In this document: in pieces, positions 43,510-52,366 of the stretch
Layout of the letters: every line of letters starts with the position of its first letter
Numbering within the stretch: the first letter of the stretch is position 1
From: Allomuricauda sp.
GTDB lineage: Bacteria; Bacteroidota; Bacteroidia; Flavobacteriales; Flavobacteriaceae
DNA length: 64,000 nt
NCBI RefSeq assembly: GCF_028280385.1
Contig: NZ_JANQLX010000003.1
Location: 62,001 to 126,000, forward strand
Reading direction: 5' to 3'
Made by a program: the position numbers and the translations under genes
The notes under the pieces: generated by a model
What the model saw: only the letters and a program-made list of their open reading frames with translations
Told to the model about the DNA's origin: nothing
Database searches by the model: none

Positions 43510-44166
43510 ATGACCCGATCAGAGGAAAATTACATCAAGACCATCTTTCATTTGGGAGGAAGCGATTCGGTGCCCATTGCCACCAATGCCATTGCCGAAC
43601 AAATGGAAACCAAACCTTCTTCGGTTACCGATATGGCCAAGAAATTGGCGGAAAAAGGATTGGTGCACTACAAAAAGTACCAAGGGGTGTCCTTGACGGA
43701 GTTTGGAATCAAAACAGCACTTTCCATCATCAGAAAACACCGTTTGTGGGAAGTTTTCTTGGTTAAAAAGCTTGATTTTACCTGGGATGAGGTTCACGAG
43801 GTGGCCGAGCAGCTGGAGCACATCAAAAGCGAAAAGCTCATCGACAAGATTGACGAACTGTTGGATTTTCCAAAGTTTGACCCCCATGGAGATCCCATTC
43901 CGAGCAAAGATGGAAAGTTCATGATTCGGGATAAGCAATTGTTGAGCGACGTTCCTGTAGACACCGAAGGAGTTTGTGTTGGTGTTAAGGACACTTCGCC
44001 CACTTTTTTGAAATTTTTGGACAAGAACAACATTGCTTTGGGGAACACCATCCGAATCTTGGAAAAGGAAGAGTTTGATCAGTCCCTGCATATTCAAATG
44101 GATGGGAAGGAACTTCATATTTCCCATCAAATAGCATCTAACCTTTACGTAAAATTGAACGATTAA
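43510..44166 (+). CDS. DtxR/MntR family metal-dependent transcriptional regulator
   Basis: This 218-residue regulator has an N-terminal winged helix-turn-helix (EENYIKTIFHL...SVTDMAKKLAEKGLVHYKKYQGVSLT) and a dimerisation/metal domain (RKHRLWEVFLVKKLDFTWDEVHEVAEQLEH) whose Glu, His and Asp residues match the usual metal ligands. A C-terminal FeoA/SH3-like domain follows. The metal is iron or manganese; it cannot be settled by eye. The ATG at 43510 is used, not the in-frame TTG at 43507. Its stop overlaps the ZIP gene start by one base. Confidence 0.92.
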   Translation: MTRSEENYIKTIFHLGGSDSVPIATNAIAEQMETKPSSVTDMAKKLAEKGLVHYKKYQGVSLTEFGIKTALSIIRKHRLWEVFLVKKLDFTWDEVHEVAEQLEHIKSEKLIDKIDELLDFPKFDPHGDPIPSKDGKFMIRDKQLLSDVPVDTEGVCVGVKDTSPTFLKFLDKNNIALGNTIRILEKEEFDQSLHIQMDGKELHISHQIASNLYVKLND

Positions 44167-44987
44167 TGGAAGAAGTAATCCAATATTTTGAAAGTATAGA
44201 TCCCATATTGGCGGCCTTTTACGCCACCGTTTTCACCTGGGGATTGACGGCTGCCGGGGCGGCCTTGGTCTTTTTGTTCAAGGGAATGAACCGCGCGGTT
44301 TTGGATGGTATGTTGGGCTTTACCGGAGGGGTAATGGTAGCTGCCAGTTTTTGGAGTTTGTTGGCACCCGGAATTGAAATGAGCGAAGGTGAGGGATTTG
44401 TAAAAGTGATTCCGGCTGCAGTCGGATTTTTATTGGGGGCCGCTTTTATTTTTGGGCTGGACAAGGTATTGCCCCACTTGCATATCAATTTTAAGGAAAG
44501 TGAGGCCGAGGGGGTAAAAACACCTTGGCATAGAACTACTTTATTGACCTTGGCCATTACCTTGCACAATATTCCTGAAGGTCTCGCTGTAGGGGTACTG
44601 TTTGGAGGTGTTGCTGCTGGTTTTGATGGAGCCACCATTGGAGGCGCGGTCGCGTTGGCCTTGGGGATTGGACTTCAGAATTTTCCAGAAGGATTTGCAG
44701 TTGCGATGCCTTTGCGCAGACAAGGATTGAGCCGATGGAAAAGTTGGGTCTATGGTCAGGCGTCAGCTATTGTGGAACCTATAGCTGCGGTGTTGGGAGC
44801 TTGGGCCGTTCTTACTTTTGAGCCTATTTTGCCCTACGCATTGTCTTTTGCTGCAGGAGCCATGATCTTCGTAGTTGTGGAAGAGGTGATTCCCGAAACT
44901 CAAAGAGACAAATACACCGATATCGCCACATTGGGTTTTATCGGTGGATTTATCATTATGATGACCTTGGATGTAGGTCTAGGTTAA
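44166..44987 (+). CDS. ZIP family divalent metal transporter
   Basis: This 273-residue inner-membrane protein has eight predicted helices. The conserved ZIP metal sites are in helix 4 (HNIPEGLAVGV) and helix 5 (NFPEGFAVAMPL), both with the NxPEG pattern. It imports zinc, iron or manganese. The gene is translationally coupled to the DtxR-family regulator, and the pair is divergent from the TonB receptor, making a complete outer- and inner-membrane uptake route with its regulator. Confidence 0.93.
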   Translation: MEEVIQYFESIDPILAAFYATVFTWGLTAAGAALVFLFKGMNRAVLDGMLGFTGGVMVAASFWSLLAPGIEMSEGEGFVKVIPAAVGFLLGAAFIFGLDKVLPHLHINFKESEAEGVKTPWHRTTLLTLAITLHNIPEGLAVGVLFGGVAAGFDGATIGGAVALALGIGLQNFPEGFAVAMPLRRQGLSRWKSWVYGQASAIVEPIAAVLGAWAVLTFEPILPYALSFAAGAMIFVVVEEVIPETQRDKYTDIATLGFIGGFIIMMTLDVGLG

Positions 44988-44994
44988 CCCCTAG

Positions 44995-46026
44995 CTATTT
45001 CAATTTTTCAGCAAAGAATTTTCCAACGGCATTTACAGCAAGGGTAACTTCTTCCTCTTGGTCGTAGAAGGAAAACTGGTGCATGGGGGATGGCAATTCC
45101 GTATCAATCCACAACAATTCCTTGTCCTCGGAAGGGATGGCCTCGTAAAATTTTCGGGTATAATCCGGCAAAACACTTCCATCACTATGAACCATAAAAA
45201 CGGGTTTGTTCAAATTTGCAGCGGCAGGGAATGGATCTAATGTTAACCAGTCCTCCCACGTAGCAACGGCAAATTGGTTCGCATTCCACTCTGGAATGGC
45301 ACCGCGTTCGGGGTTGAGGTAGTAATCAAACTCTCCAAACATGGCAGCACTTTCATCAGTGGTGGAAATGGCCGGGATATATTCGATTTCCCCAGTTTCT
45401 GCAAAACGCTTTTTGGCATTTTGTGCGGCTTCAATTCGCTTTTGAACCCCTTCTTCCCCTCCATAGAAAAGCTTAACGGCTTCTCCATCATGCAACCATG
45501 AAGCCACGGTGGCCGCGGCTTTTATGTCGGCATCTTCAGCAGAGGCCATAAGTGTATACATGGAACCTGCGCAGACCCCGAAGGCGCCTATGTTGTTACC
45601 ATCTACTTCAGGTAATGTTATAAGAAAAGCCACCGCATTTTCAATATCCTTGATCTTTAAGGTAGGACTTTCATATACTCTTGGTAACCCTTCGCTTTCA
45701 CCGAAGTTTCGAAAATCGAAAGCCAATGTGATCAAGCCCTTTTGCGCCAATCGTTCGGCATATAGACCAGCCATCTGTTCCTTGACCGTAGTCCAGCTTC
45801 CAGAGACTACCACGGCAGGATAATGCTGCCCTTCTATATAGTCGGAAGGATAGTAAAGGTTTCCGACCAAATTCAATCCTTCACTTTTAAAATTTACCTT
45901 TTTCATCTGTTCTTGATTTGATGTTGTTATTTCTTCTTTGGAATTTTCTGTTTTGACTTCTTTTTTGGACTGCTTACAGCCCAATAAACTTGCTGCGGCC
46001 ACAATGGCCAATACGTATGTTTTCAT
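44995..46026 (-). CDS. Alpha/beta hydrolase lipoprotein, dienelactone-hydrolase-like
   Basis: This 343-residue protein has a lipobox at LLGC (C17) and an alpha/beta hydrolase domain from about residue 42. The nucleophile elbow reads G150-V-C152-A-G154, so the nucleophile is a cysteine, as in dienelactone hydrolases, instead of serine. The probable acid is in VHSDGS and the base in PMHQFSF. Substrate is unknown. It is 5 bases downstream of an NTF2-like gene, and with two NTF2-like genes and an AraC regulator forms a small minus-strand cluster. Confidence 0.83.
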   Translation of the reverse strand: MKTYVLAIVAAASLLGCKQSKKEVKTENSKEEITTSNQEQMKKVNFKSEGLNLVGNLYYPSDYIEGQHYPAVVVSGSWTTVKEQMAGLYAERLAQKGLITLAFDFRNFGESEGLPRVYESPTLKIKDIENAVAFLITLPEVDGNNIGAFGVCAGSMYTLMASAEDADIKAAATVASWLHDGEAVKLFYGGEEGVQKRIEAAQNAKKRFAETGEIEYIPAISTTDESAAMFGEFDYYLNPERGAIPEWNANQFAVATWEDWLTLDPFPAAANLNKPVFMVHSDGSVLPDYTRKFYEAIPSEDKELLWIDTELPSPMHQFSFYDQEEEVTLAVNAVGKFFAEKLK

Positions 46027-46031
46027 ATTTT

Positions 46032-46562
46032 CTATTTTATCTGGTTCAATAATCCAAAACCGCGAGCGGCGACAATGGGATTAAAAATTTCTACATATTC
46101 AGTGATTTCTCCCGCGTCATTAAACTTAAAAGTGGAGTAGTAATCGTTGCTGTAAACCCCTGCGGAATTCTTTAGTTTTATATCGCCTGTGTATTTTACG
46201 AATACGATGTTAGGGTCTTCCATGGCATATAATTCCTGAATATTGAATGTCATTCCGTCGAAATTTGGAAAAACAGGTTCCCAGTAGTTTTTGATGCCTT
46301 CCTTTCCATTGGCTCCTTTCGGAAACAAGTCGGAATGGTAGGGGTTGATGTGCTTTGCATTTTCTGCGAAAAGATGTACCAATTCATTGACGTCTGCATT
46401 TTCTAAGGCGTTAAAGAACTTTTTGACCGTTTCTTTGTTTTGGGTTGCAATTTTTGTGCTCATACTTTCTTTGTTTTCAGATTCTGGCTTGGCATTACAC
46501 GAAAGCAACACAAGCCCGATTATGATTAGGGATGTCGTTTTAAGCTTATTTTTTACTGACAT
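46032..46562 (-). CDS. NTF2-like (SnoaL-type) lipoprotein
   Basis: This 176-residue protein has a lipoprotein signal with LLSC (C22) and an NTF2/SnoaL-like cone-shaped domain (TVKKFFNALENADVNELVHLFAENAKHINPYH). Such domains bind small hydrophobic ligands or catalyse isomerisation or aldol steps, but the key residues vary and no reaction can be assigned. It overlaps the upstream NTF2-like gene by 17 bases, showing co-transcription. Confidence 0.82.
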   Translation of the reverse strand: MSVKNKLKTTSLIIIGLVLLSCNAKPESENKESMSTKIATQNKETVKKFFNALENADVNELVHLFAENAKHINPYHSDLFPKGANGKEGIKNYWEPVFPNFDGMTFNIQELYAMEDPNIVFVKYTGDIKLKNSAGVYSNDYYSTFKFNDAGEITEYVEIFNPIVAARGFGLLNQIK

Positions 46563-47055
46563 TTTCGATAGCTTTTTGAATTAATTCGTTATTTCCATTC
46601 TGGAATTTGTAGTTGAAAGTCATAGCGGTAATTTTCCAATTGCTTCCAGTTTTTTCCAAATCGAAATCATAAGAGCCTACAACGGTCCAGACGCTTCCGT
46701 TTTCATCTTCCAGAAAATGTGAGGCTGTTCCGTACACAAAAACATGTGCTTTATCCTCAATTATTTCCGTGATAAAATTTCCAATTTGATGGTGGGTATG
46801 GTCAAAGCCAGGCAAAACCGTTTTCCAACTTGAAGTGATTTCAGCAGGAGAAACCTCTGCCGCTGGGTTTCCTGTCATTGAAGAGTAATCCAGGTTTACC
46901 TGGTCCGCAAACTTGGCCTCCACCAAAGACCAATCTTCCTGGTCAGTAGCAACAAACAATTTTGTTACGGTGCTTTGAACTAGTGATTGTTCCATTTCTT
47001 GGGCGTTTAGGGTTAAACAAATGGTGAGTGTAAAAAGGGATATCAATTTTTTCAT
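46546..47055 (-). CDS. NTF2-like protein, exported
   Basis: This 169-residue protein has a signal peptide (LISLFTLTICLTLNAQ) and an NTF2-like domain (VTKLFVATDQEDWSLVEAKFADQVNLDYSS...). It is secreted to the periplasm without a lipid anchor, unlike the neighbouring paralogue. Function is unknown. It lies 81 bases downstream of the AraC regulator. A CAAATG direct repeat at 47078-47091 in that gap might be a regulator site, but evidence is thin. Confidence 0.82.
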   Translation of the reverse strand: MKKLISLFTLTICLTLNAQEMEQSLVQSTVTKLFVATDQEDWSLVEAKFADQVNLDYSSMTGNPAAEVSPAEITSSWKTVLPGFDHTHHQIGNFITEIIEDKAHVFVYGTASHFLEDENGSVWTVVGSYDFDLEKTGSNWKITAMTFNYKFQNGNNELIQKAIENVSKK

Positions 47056-47136
47056 GGGTTATGAGTTTTGAACAGTACAAATGTCCAAATGACCCATAGG
47101 AATGGATTTATAAAATCAAAGCAAGAAGTATAAAAT

Positions 47137-48054
47137 TCAAAGAATCGCTTCTTTTCTGAAGGAATTGGGTGTTAGGGAGGTGTGTTTCTTAAAAAAACTG
47201 CTGAAGTTGTTCGGGGAATCAAAATGTAGGGAATATGCAATTTCCTTGACGCTCATATTGGTTTGCAGCAGGCGGGATTTGGCCAAGCGAAGTAAGTGCT
47301 CGTGGATATGCTGTTTTGCGGTATGCTGCGTAATACTTTTGACAATGGTGTTCAGGTGATTGGGATGGATTCCCAATTGATCGGCATAATAACTTGGGGA
47401 ATGCGTTTTCCCTTTTTTGGAAATGACATCTTCACGGAGCTGGGTCTCAACAAGGGCCTGAAATCTGGACAGCAAGGCAATATCGGTTTTACGAATGGCC
47501 TTGGATGCCTCGTCTGAGTCCACCTTAATCTTGAAATATCGTTTTACATAATTCAACAAGAGCAACACTTGCGCCTCGAGAATCAAAAAACTATCCTTTT
47601 GCTCGTTTTGCAGTTCGTTGTACATGTTTTGGAAAACCGCCAACATGGGCATGGCTTCTTCTGCATCCACTTCAAAAGGAATGGCCTTATCAATTTTAAG
47701 AAAGGGAAATTCATCCAATAGTTGCTGCAGATGTTTTGATTTTGCAATGAATTCTTTGGTAAAGATGATGTAAAAACCCTCCCAGTTTGGGGCTATGTCC
47801 CAAGAGATAATTTGAAAGGGAGAATTAAAAAAAACGGTAGATCCCTCCAAACTCCCGTGATGCCCAGACATGGCCTTGCCACCGCCTTCCAGCTTTAAGG
47901 CTATGGCATAAAACACATGTTTAAAGGCCGGCATGTTGTGCACCACCGTGGGCATGTTTTCCTGAAAACTGCGTATATCAAAATCATTCCTTTTTGGGGG
48001 AGGAATTTTGATGGCTTTGCAATAATCTTGCAAGGTGGTGTACTTGTGAATCAC
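47137..48054 (-). CDS. AraC family transcriptional regulator
   Basis: This 305-residue protein has an N-terminal cupin-like sensing domain (about 1-180) and a C-terminal double helix-turn-helix (YYADQLGIHPNHLNTIVKS and NMSVKEIAYSLHFDSPNNFSSFFKKHTSLTPNSFR). The start is GTG at 48054; no earlier ATG is in frame. Members control small stress or carbon-source operons. The cluster downstream (two NTF2-like genes and a hydrolase) is the likely target. A one-mismatch promoter (TTG-N18-TAAGTTTT) lies just upstream. Confidence 0.92.
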   Translation of the reverse strand: MIHKYTTLQDYCKAIKIPPPKRNDFDIRSFQENMPTVVHNMPAFKHVFYAIALKLEGGGKAMSGHHGSLEGSTVFFNSPFQIISWDIAPNWEGFYIIFTKEFIAKSKHLQQLLDEFPFLKIDKAIPFEVDAEEAMPMLAVFQNMYNELQNEQKDSFLILEAQVLLLLNYVKRYFKIKVDSDEASKAIRKTDIALLSRFQALVETQLREDVISKKGKTHSPSYYADQLGIHPNHLNTIVKSITQHTAKQHIHEHLLRLAKSRLLQTNMSVKEIAYSLHFDSPNNFSSFFKKHTSLTPNSFRKEAIL

Positions 48055-48128
48055 TTCATGACGTCTTCTTCAGCTTAAAATAAAACTTATAAGTGAAAAA
48101 TCCCAAGCAAGGTACCTTTAGTGCATAC

Positions 48129-48821
48129 TTAAGCTTGCCGCTTGACTTTGATTCCCATGATCAACAGCCACAGACAAGTACCCAATTCCCCAATACTGGC
48201 AGGTATGGTGATATAATCCGAAATCCAAAGGGAATTGTAATCGGGGCAAAGCACCCTGCCTATGAAATCCAAAAAATAGCCTATACTTCCCACCATTAGG
48301 AATAGCCCTAAAACTTTCGGGAGAAATCCGGATTTATAAACCAAATAGCCAAAGGGGAATAGCCATAGGCCCCAGAAAATTTGGGATATCAGAATGCCTT
48401 TAAAATACGATTGAAAAGCTTGCATCACCTGAGCCTCAATTTGAGCTGCATTATACACCTCCAAAAATCCAGATTCGCCCAAAAGGGACAACACATCAAA
48501 TTTGTATATCACACTACCCATGGAAATGGGGACACTCATAAGGACCAAGACGACCATGAGCACGGCCATGTTTTTATGGACCTCCTTGAACAATTGAAAA
48601 AGCACCAAAGGCAGAAAAACAAAGATCAAATAGCACAGTAGCTCACATAAAATTTCCAATCGGAATAGAAACTCGGAGGATGTAAGGTTCTCCACAGTTT
48701 GTGCCGGGTTGTCCCAAACAATGAGTTGTGATGGAACATACATGAGACTAAAAATACCGGTGATGGCAATTAAAAAGTACAAAAGCCCAGCTAGACGGGC
48801 TGTTTTTTGGTTGACTCCCAT
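48129..48821 (-). CDS. DUF4386 membrane protein
   Basis: This 230-residue protein has about six predicted membrane helices, with the family start KTARLAGLLYFLIAITGIFSL and a later repeat of GLWLFPFGYLVYKSGFLPKVLG. DUF4386 proteins are widespread and of unknown function, possibly membrane-associated enzymes. It is encoded upstream of the AraC gene on the same strand, 74 bases away, and may or may not share the transcript. Confidence 0.85.
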   Translation of the reverse strand: MGVNQKTARLAGLLYFLIAITGIFSLMYVPSQLIVWDNPAQTVENLTSSEFLFRLEILCELLCYLIFVFLPLVLFQLFKEVHKNMAVLMVVLVLMSVPISMGSVIYKFDVLSLLGESGFLEVYNAAQIEAQVMQAFQSYFKGILISQIFWGLWLFPFGYLVYKSGFLPKVLGLFLMVGSIGYFLDFIGRVLCPDYNSLWISDYITIPASIGELGTCLWLLIMGIKVKRQA

Positions 48822-48882
48822 TTTTGATTGATTATGGTTATTAAAGAAAAGACGTATTTGGGAGCCTTTTGGTTGCCCTTTG

Positions 48883-49356
48883 CTATCTTAAGTCTTCCAA
48901 GATTTGGCCAAAATCGTATTGCAAATCTTCGTGAAGGGCACTTATTTTCTTTTCAATGTAGCCCAATTGTCTATCGTACAAATTACGCAGGGCGATGTTG
49001 CTTTTAATGGATGGACGGAAGTTCTTTAGTTTTTGACAGAAGTATAATAGCAGCTCTACCTCGGTTTCTTTGTTCCCAGAGTACCTAACATATTTTTTAA
49101 TGGTGCGAAGAATTTTTCGGACGCTTTTTTTGATGTAGTAAAAACTATTGGTATTGATTTCCTCGAACATTTCATCCACTTCGGCTTTGACGGATTCAAT
49201 ATACCCTTCCTCATGATCGGCTTCAAAAAGCAGGTAGGTAAGCAGTTCTTTGTTCTCCTTTTTGAATCGGCCCAAGCGAAGACATAAATTCAAAAGCTCA
49301 TCTGGGGAACGGTGTTGAAGCTCTTTTTTGAGTTGGGCAATGGTGGACGCTTTCAT
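48883..49356 (-). CDS. Conserved hypothetical, helical cytoplasmic protein
   Basis: This 157-residue protein has no signal or membrane segment. It is mainly charged helix with Lys/Glu repeats (IAQLKKELQHRSPDELLNLCLRLGRFKKENKELLTYLLFEADHEEGYIE). It resembles proteins commonly annotated hypothetical in Flavobacteriia. Function is unknown. It is 1 base after the SDR gene stop, so the two are co-transcribed. Confidence 0.72.
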   Translation of the reverse strand: MKASTIAQLKKELQHRSPDELLNLCLRLGRFKKENKELLTYLLFEADHEEGYIESVKAEVDEMFEEINTNSFYYIKKSVRKILRTIKKYVRYSGNKETEVELLLYFCQKLKNFRPSIKSNIALRNLYDRQLGYIEKKISALHEDLQYDFGQILEDLR

Positions 49357-49357
49357 A

Positions 49358-50116
49358 TCAACTTCTCAGATAAGATGCCCCGTTCACATCAATGATGGCT
49401 CCTGAGGAATAGCCTGCCCCTTCCGAGGCCAAAAACAAAATGGCATGTGCCACTTCTGCGGGTTGGGCCATCCGTTGAAAAGGGGATTCCCGCAGCAAAT
49501 TTTCCCGTTCCATTGGGGTCAAGGTTTCGGCAGCCATTTCCGTTTCGGTAAATCCTGGAGCCACTACACCCACATGGATATGGTGTTTGGCCAATTTTTT
49601 GGCCAAGGACTGACTCATGGAATTCAAGGCCGCTTTACTGGCGCCATAGGCCGGTTTGGTGGGCTCGCCCCGAAACGCACCTCTGGACGACACATTTACA
49701 ATCTTCCCTCCACCAGATTGCATCATCGCTTTGGCACCCCAATAACAGAGATTGGATACCGCAAATAGGTTGGTATTAAAAATGCTTTCCCAAGCATTGG
49801 CCCAATGGTCAAAATCCACTTCCTCTATATCGTGGAAAATGGAAATTCCGGCATTGTTCACCAGAATATCCAAGGAACCAAAGTGTTCCACAAAGTTATT
49901 GATGAGTTTTTCGGGTCCTGTTTTTTCGCTGATGTCTTGTCGGAAGAGCTGATGTCCTTGGCCAGCCAACTCCTGTAGAGTCATATGCGCTGCCTCAGTA
50001 TTGTTCCGATAATTGAGTCCTATCTTAGCACCTTTTTTTGCGAAGGTCAGGGCAGTGGCCTTACCGATGCCGCGTGAGGCACCGGTGATCAATACGTTTT
50101 TACCAGTAAAATCCAT
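49358..50116 (-). CDS. Short-chain dehydrogenase/reductase
   Basis: This 252-residue NAD(P)-dependent SDR has the cofactor motif TGASRGIG (residues 10-17), NNAG at about residue 86, and the catalytic Tyr/Lys in YGASKAALN. The active-site Ser is in VSSRG. The arrangement is that of FabG-like 3-oxoacyl reductases, but the family is broad and the substrate is unknown. It is the first gene ahead of the conserved hypothetical on the minus strand. Confidence 0.92.
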   Translation of the reverse strand: MDFTGKNVLITGASRGIGKATALTFAKKGAKIGLNYRNNTEAAHMTLQELAGQGHQLFRQDISEKTGPEKLINNFVEHFGSLDILVNNAGISIFHDIEEVDFDHWANAWESIFNTNLFAVSNLCYWGAKAMMQSGGGKIVNVSSRGAFRGEPTKPAYGASKAALNSMSQSLAKKLAKHHIHVGVVAPGFTETEMAAETLTPMERENLLRESPFQRMAQPAEVAHAILFLASEGAGYSSGAIIDVNGASYLRS

Positions 50117-50186
50117 TGGGTTTCTTTTCTTGCTATCAAAGATAGCAACTAACCTAGGGATTATGCAGATGGAAGTTAACGGAAAC

Positions 50187-51758
50187 CTATTTTAGAGCTT
50201 CTTCCAATACCTGTCTCAACTCTCTTTTTTCTGATGTGCCCATGTTTGGGTCATCAGGTAATAGGATGTGGGCTTTTTGATAATGCTGTCTTGATTTATC
50301 CATTTTGATGTTTCGCTCCAGATAGTAGCCGTATCTATAATGGGTGAGGGCAGAATTGGGATAACTCTCCACGGCCATTTTGTAAAGACGCATTCTATAT
50401 TGGTATAAGGGGTCTTTTTTCCAGGCCAACCAATTTCTGAAATCATTATAAAATGTCATTGAAAATGGTGCGTTGTTGCCTGCTGAAAGGTGGGAAGCAT
50501 ATATACTGTCTATGGCAGCAAAACCCTTAACAACAAATAGATTTTTGACTTGACTTATGTTCGGTGCCGGGTCATGCCCTTTGAGCACAAAAAGGGTATC
50601 AATGGTTTTCCCAAGCTTTTTGGAAGGAGAAGTGCCAAAATACCCTTTCAGACCTTCAGGTTTGTTTTTGAGCTGGGCGTCCAAAAAAGCTAGGATAAGC
50701 TCAGCGGCCGTTTTAAATCCGGTTTGCAGATCTCCTCTTGGTTCACCAATGATATTGGGAACATATTCATCCAAAAGACCGTAGTTGAGAAAATGGAACT
50801 CGCTCATTTCCGGAAAGTGGGCAAAATAGCGGTCGCTATAAATTAGGCCTTGGATGTGATCTGGGGAAATATGTGGATGAGGGGCATAAATGGCCAAAAT
50901 AGGAAGGGACAGACTTTGTGGATCATAAAAAACGGTCTCATTTAAAATGCGTTGTTCATAGTTGCTCAAAAATCCCCCTTCCAAACTAACCAGGGCTTTG
51001 ATTTTTTTGTTCCGGGAAGCTAGACCTGCACAAAAAGAGGATTCTATGGCATTTCCCACCAAAGCAATCTGCTTTGGATCCACTTGGGGAAGGGCCATGA
51101 GTTCCCGAAGTGCAAATTGAAGATCGTCCACACCGGTTTCCAAACCCCTTGTGGATGCATCGACCACATGGGCAAACTCGCCTTTTAAGGAAAGCCCGGC
51201 TACCACATAACCATGACTTGCCAAATACTCCGAGAGCACACTTTGGTTGGCTGGGCTGCTACCATTGGGTATGATCACCAATGGAAACTTTCCCTTGCCA
51301 GGATTGGATTCCAGGGACGAAAATGTGGTTAATTGCATCAGGGTATCCAAATCCTGATTGGAAAATCCAGCTTCACCTTTGAGTTCTTCGGCTTGATATT
51401 TATAGATTTCACGGGAAAGGGAATCCGTAGCTTCCGAAATTTCTTGAGGTGTTTGTGGTACGATAAGATCTACAAAATGGGCATAAGACAATAACGGGGA
51501 CTTTTGCGTGGAAGGATACCAGAGATGTAAGGGCAATTTTCTCCCTTCGGTGGTATCGGTTAATGGATATAGTTTACCACTCCAATCTGAAAAAGGGACA
51601 TTATTCCGAGTGATGTCCGAGGTAAATATGGTTTTAAAGCCCACTTGGTAATGCCCATAGCCCATATACTGGGAGAAGGGTTGTTCCGTATGTTCCCTTT
51701 CCTGCACATGACAACCCATGAACAGGAGAAGGACTAAAATTTGAACTATGTCTTTCAT
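50187..51758 (-). CDS. Alpha/beta hydrolase-fold lipoprotein lacking a nucleophile
   Basis: This 523-residue protein has a lipobox LFMGC (C16). A hydrolase fold of the PAF-acetylhydrolase/dienelactone type follows (about 40-350), and then a C-terminal helical, TPR-like region (about 400-520, ALTHYRYGYYLERNIKMDKSRQHYQKA). The nucleophile elbow, normally GxSxG, reads G235-N-A237-I-E239, so neither the nucleophile nor the second Gly is present. It may bind a ligand or partner instead of cleaving it (inference). It precedes the 178-residue lipocalin-like gene by 6 bases in the other direction and is co-transcribed with it. Confidence 0.78.
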   Translation of the reverse strand: MKDIVQILVLLLFMGCHVQEREHTEQPFSQYMGYGHYQVGFKTIFTSDITRNNVPFSDWSGKLYPLTDTTEGRKLPLHLWYPSTQKSPLLSYAHFVDLIVPQTPQEISEATDSLSREIYKYQAEELKGEAGFSNQDLDTLMQLTTFSSLESNPGKGKFPLVIIPNGSSPANQSVLSEYLASHGYVVAGLSLKGEFAHVVDASTRGLETGVDDLQFALRELMALPQVDPKQIALVGNAIESSFCAGLASRNKKIKALVSLEGGFLSNYEQRILNETVFYDPQSLSLPILAIYAPHPHISPDHIQGLIYSDRYFAHFPEMSEFHFLNYGLLDEYVPNIIGEPRGDLQTGFKTAAELILAFLDAQLKNKPEGLKGYFGTSPSKKLGKTIDTLFVLKGHDPAPNISQVKNLFVVKGFAAIDSIYASHLSAGNNAPFSMTFYNDFRNWLAWKKDPLYQYRMRLYKMAVESYPNSALTHYRYGYYLERNIKMDKSRQHYQKAHILLPDDPNMGTSEKRELRQVLEEALK

Positions 51759-51764
51759 ACACGA

Positions 51765-52301
51765 TCATTCAATTTTTGTGGCGACATCGTTAAATATTTG
51801 GACCCAATCCTTGTCACCCTCAAATACACTGGCCCAGCCGTTCCAAACTAATTTGTTGGAATCGGCATAGGAAATTGTGGCCCTAAAAAAACGGTCTTCG
51901 ATTACATTTTTGGGCGTTATCGCGATGATTCGTTTGTCTTCCTTATCCAAGAACCATTTGAACTGACCGTGCAACGGAAAATCGTGGGCAAAGTTGGTGG
52001 CCCTAAAGCAGTTCTCCTTGGAATCATAATTGATAATGTAGGAGTAATATCGTTTCCTCCCGTTTACCTGAACCGTGGTTTCTGAATCGCACTTAATGAA
52101 CTTTCCGTTGAGGTAGTATTCACAATTTCGTGTCCCAATTTCTTGATATGCCCTTTCGGTGCCAGGATAAATAGTCTCAACAATTTTCCAGCTTCCTATA
52201 AGGAAATCAAGATCATTTATGGATTGGGAAAAAGAATAATTGCCCAGAACGAATGCTAGGGTTATGAGTATGGACTTTCGCATTTTGATTGAGTTTTGCA
52301 T
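51765..52301 (-). CDS. Exported DUF1579-like/lipocalin-like protein
   Basis: This 178-residue protein has a signal peptide (KSILITLAFVLGNYSFSQ); a second ATG at 52283 gives a tighter N-terminus and may be the real start. The body is a small beta-barrel (LIGSWKIVETIYPGTE...RYYSYIINYDSKENCFRATNF) resembling DUF1579. Function is unknown. It is followed by the hydrolase-fold lipoprotein gene after 6 bases, and an AraC regulator lies 65 bases upstream. Confidence 0.78.
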   Translation of the reverse strand: MQNSIKMRKSILITLAFVLGNYSFSQSINDLDFLIGSWKIVETIYPGTERAYQEIGTRNCEYYLNGKFIKCDSETTVQVNGRKRYYSYIINYDSKENCFRATNFAHDFPLHGQFKWFLDKEDKRIIAITPKNVIEDRFFRATISYADSNKLVWNGWASVFEGDKDWVQIFNDVATKIE

Positions 52302-52366
52302 TCAATGTAGAAAGCAAATCACGTATGGAAGTCCCAAAACCCGTTCTTAGGTCTCAAAACGTGTTT

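Noticed and set aside
43519..44130. 203-codon minus-strand frame opposite the DtxR-family gene
   Set aside because: It is the complement of a well-supported regulator gene; its residues look random.
47078..47091. Direct repeat of CAAATG near the AraC-controlled genes
   Set aside because: The 8-base spacing does not fit the 10-11 or 21-base spacing usual for AraC sites, and the repeat is short.
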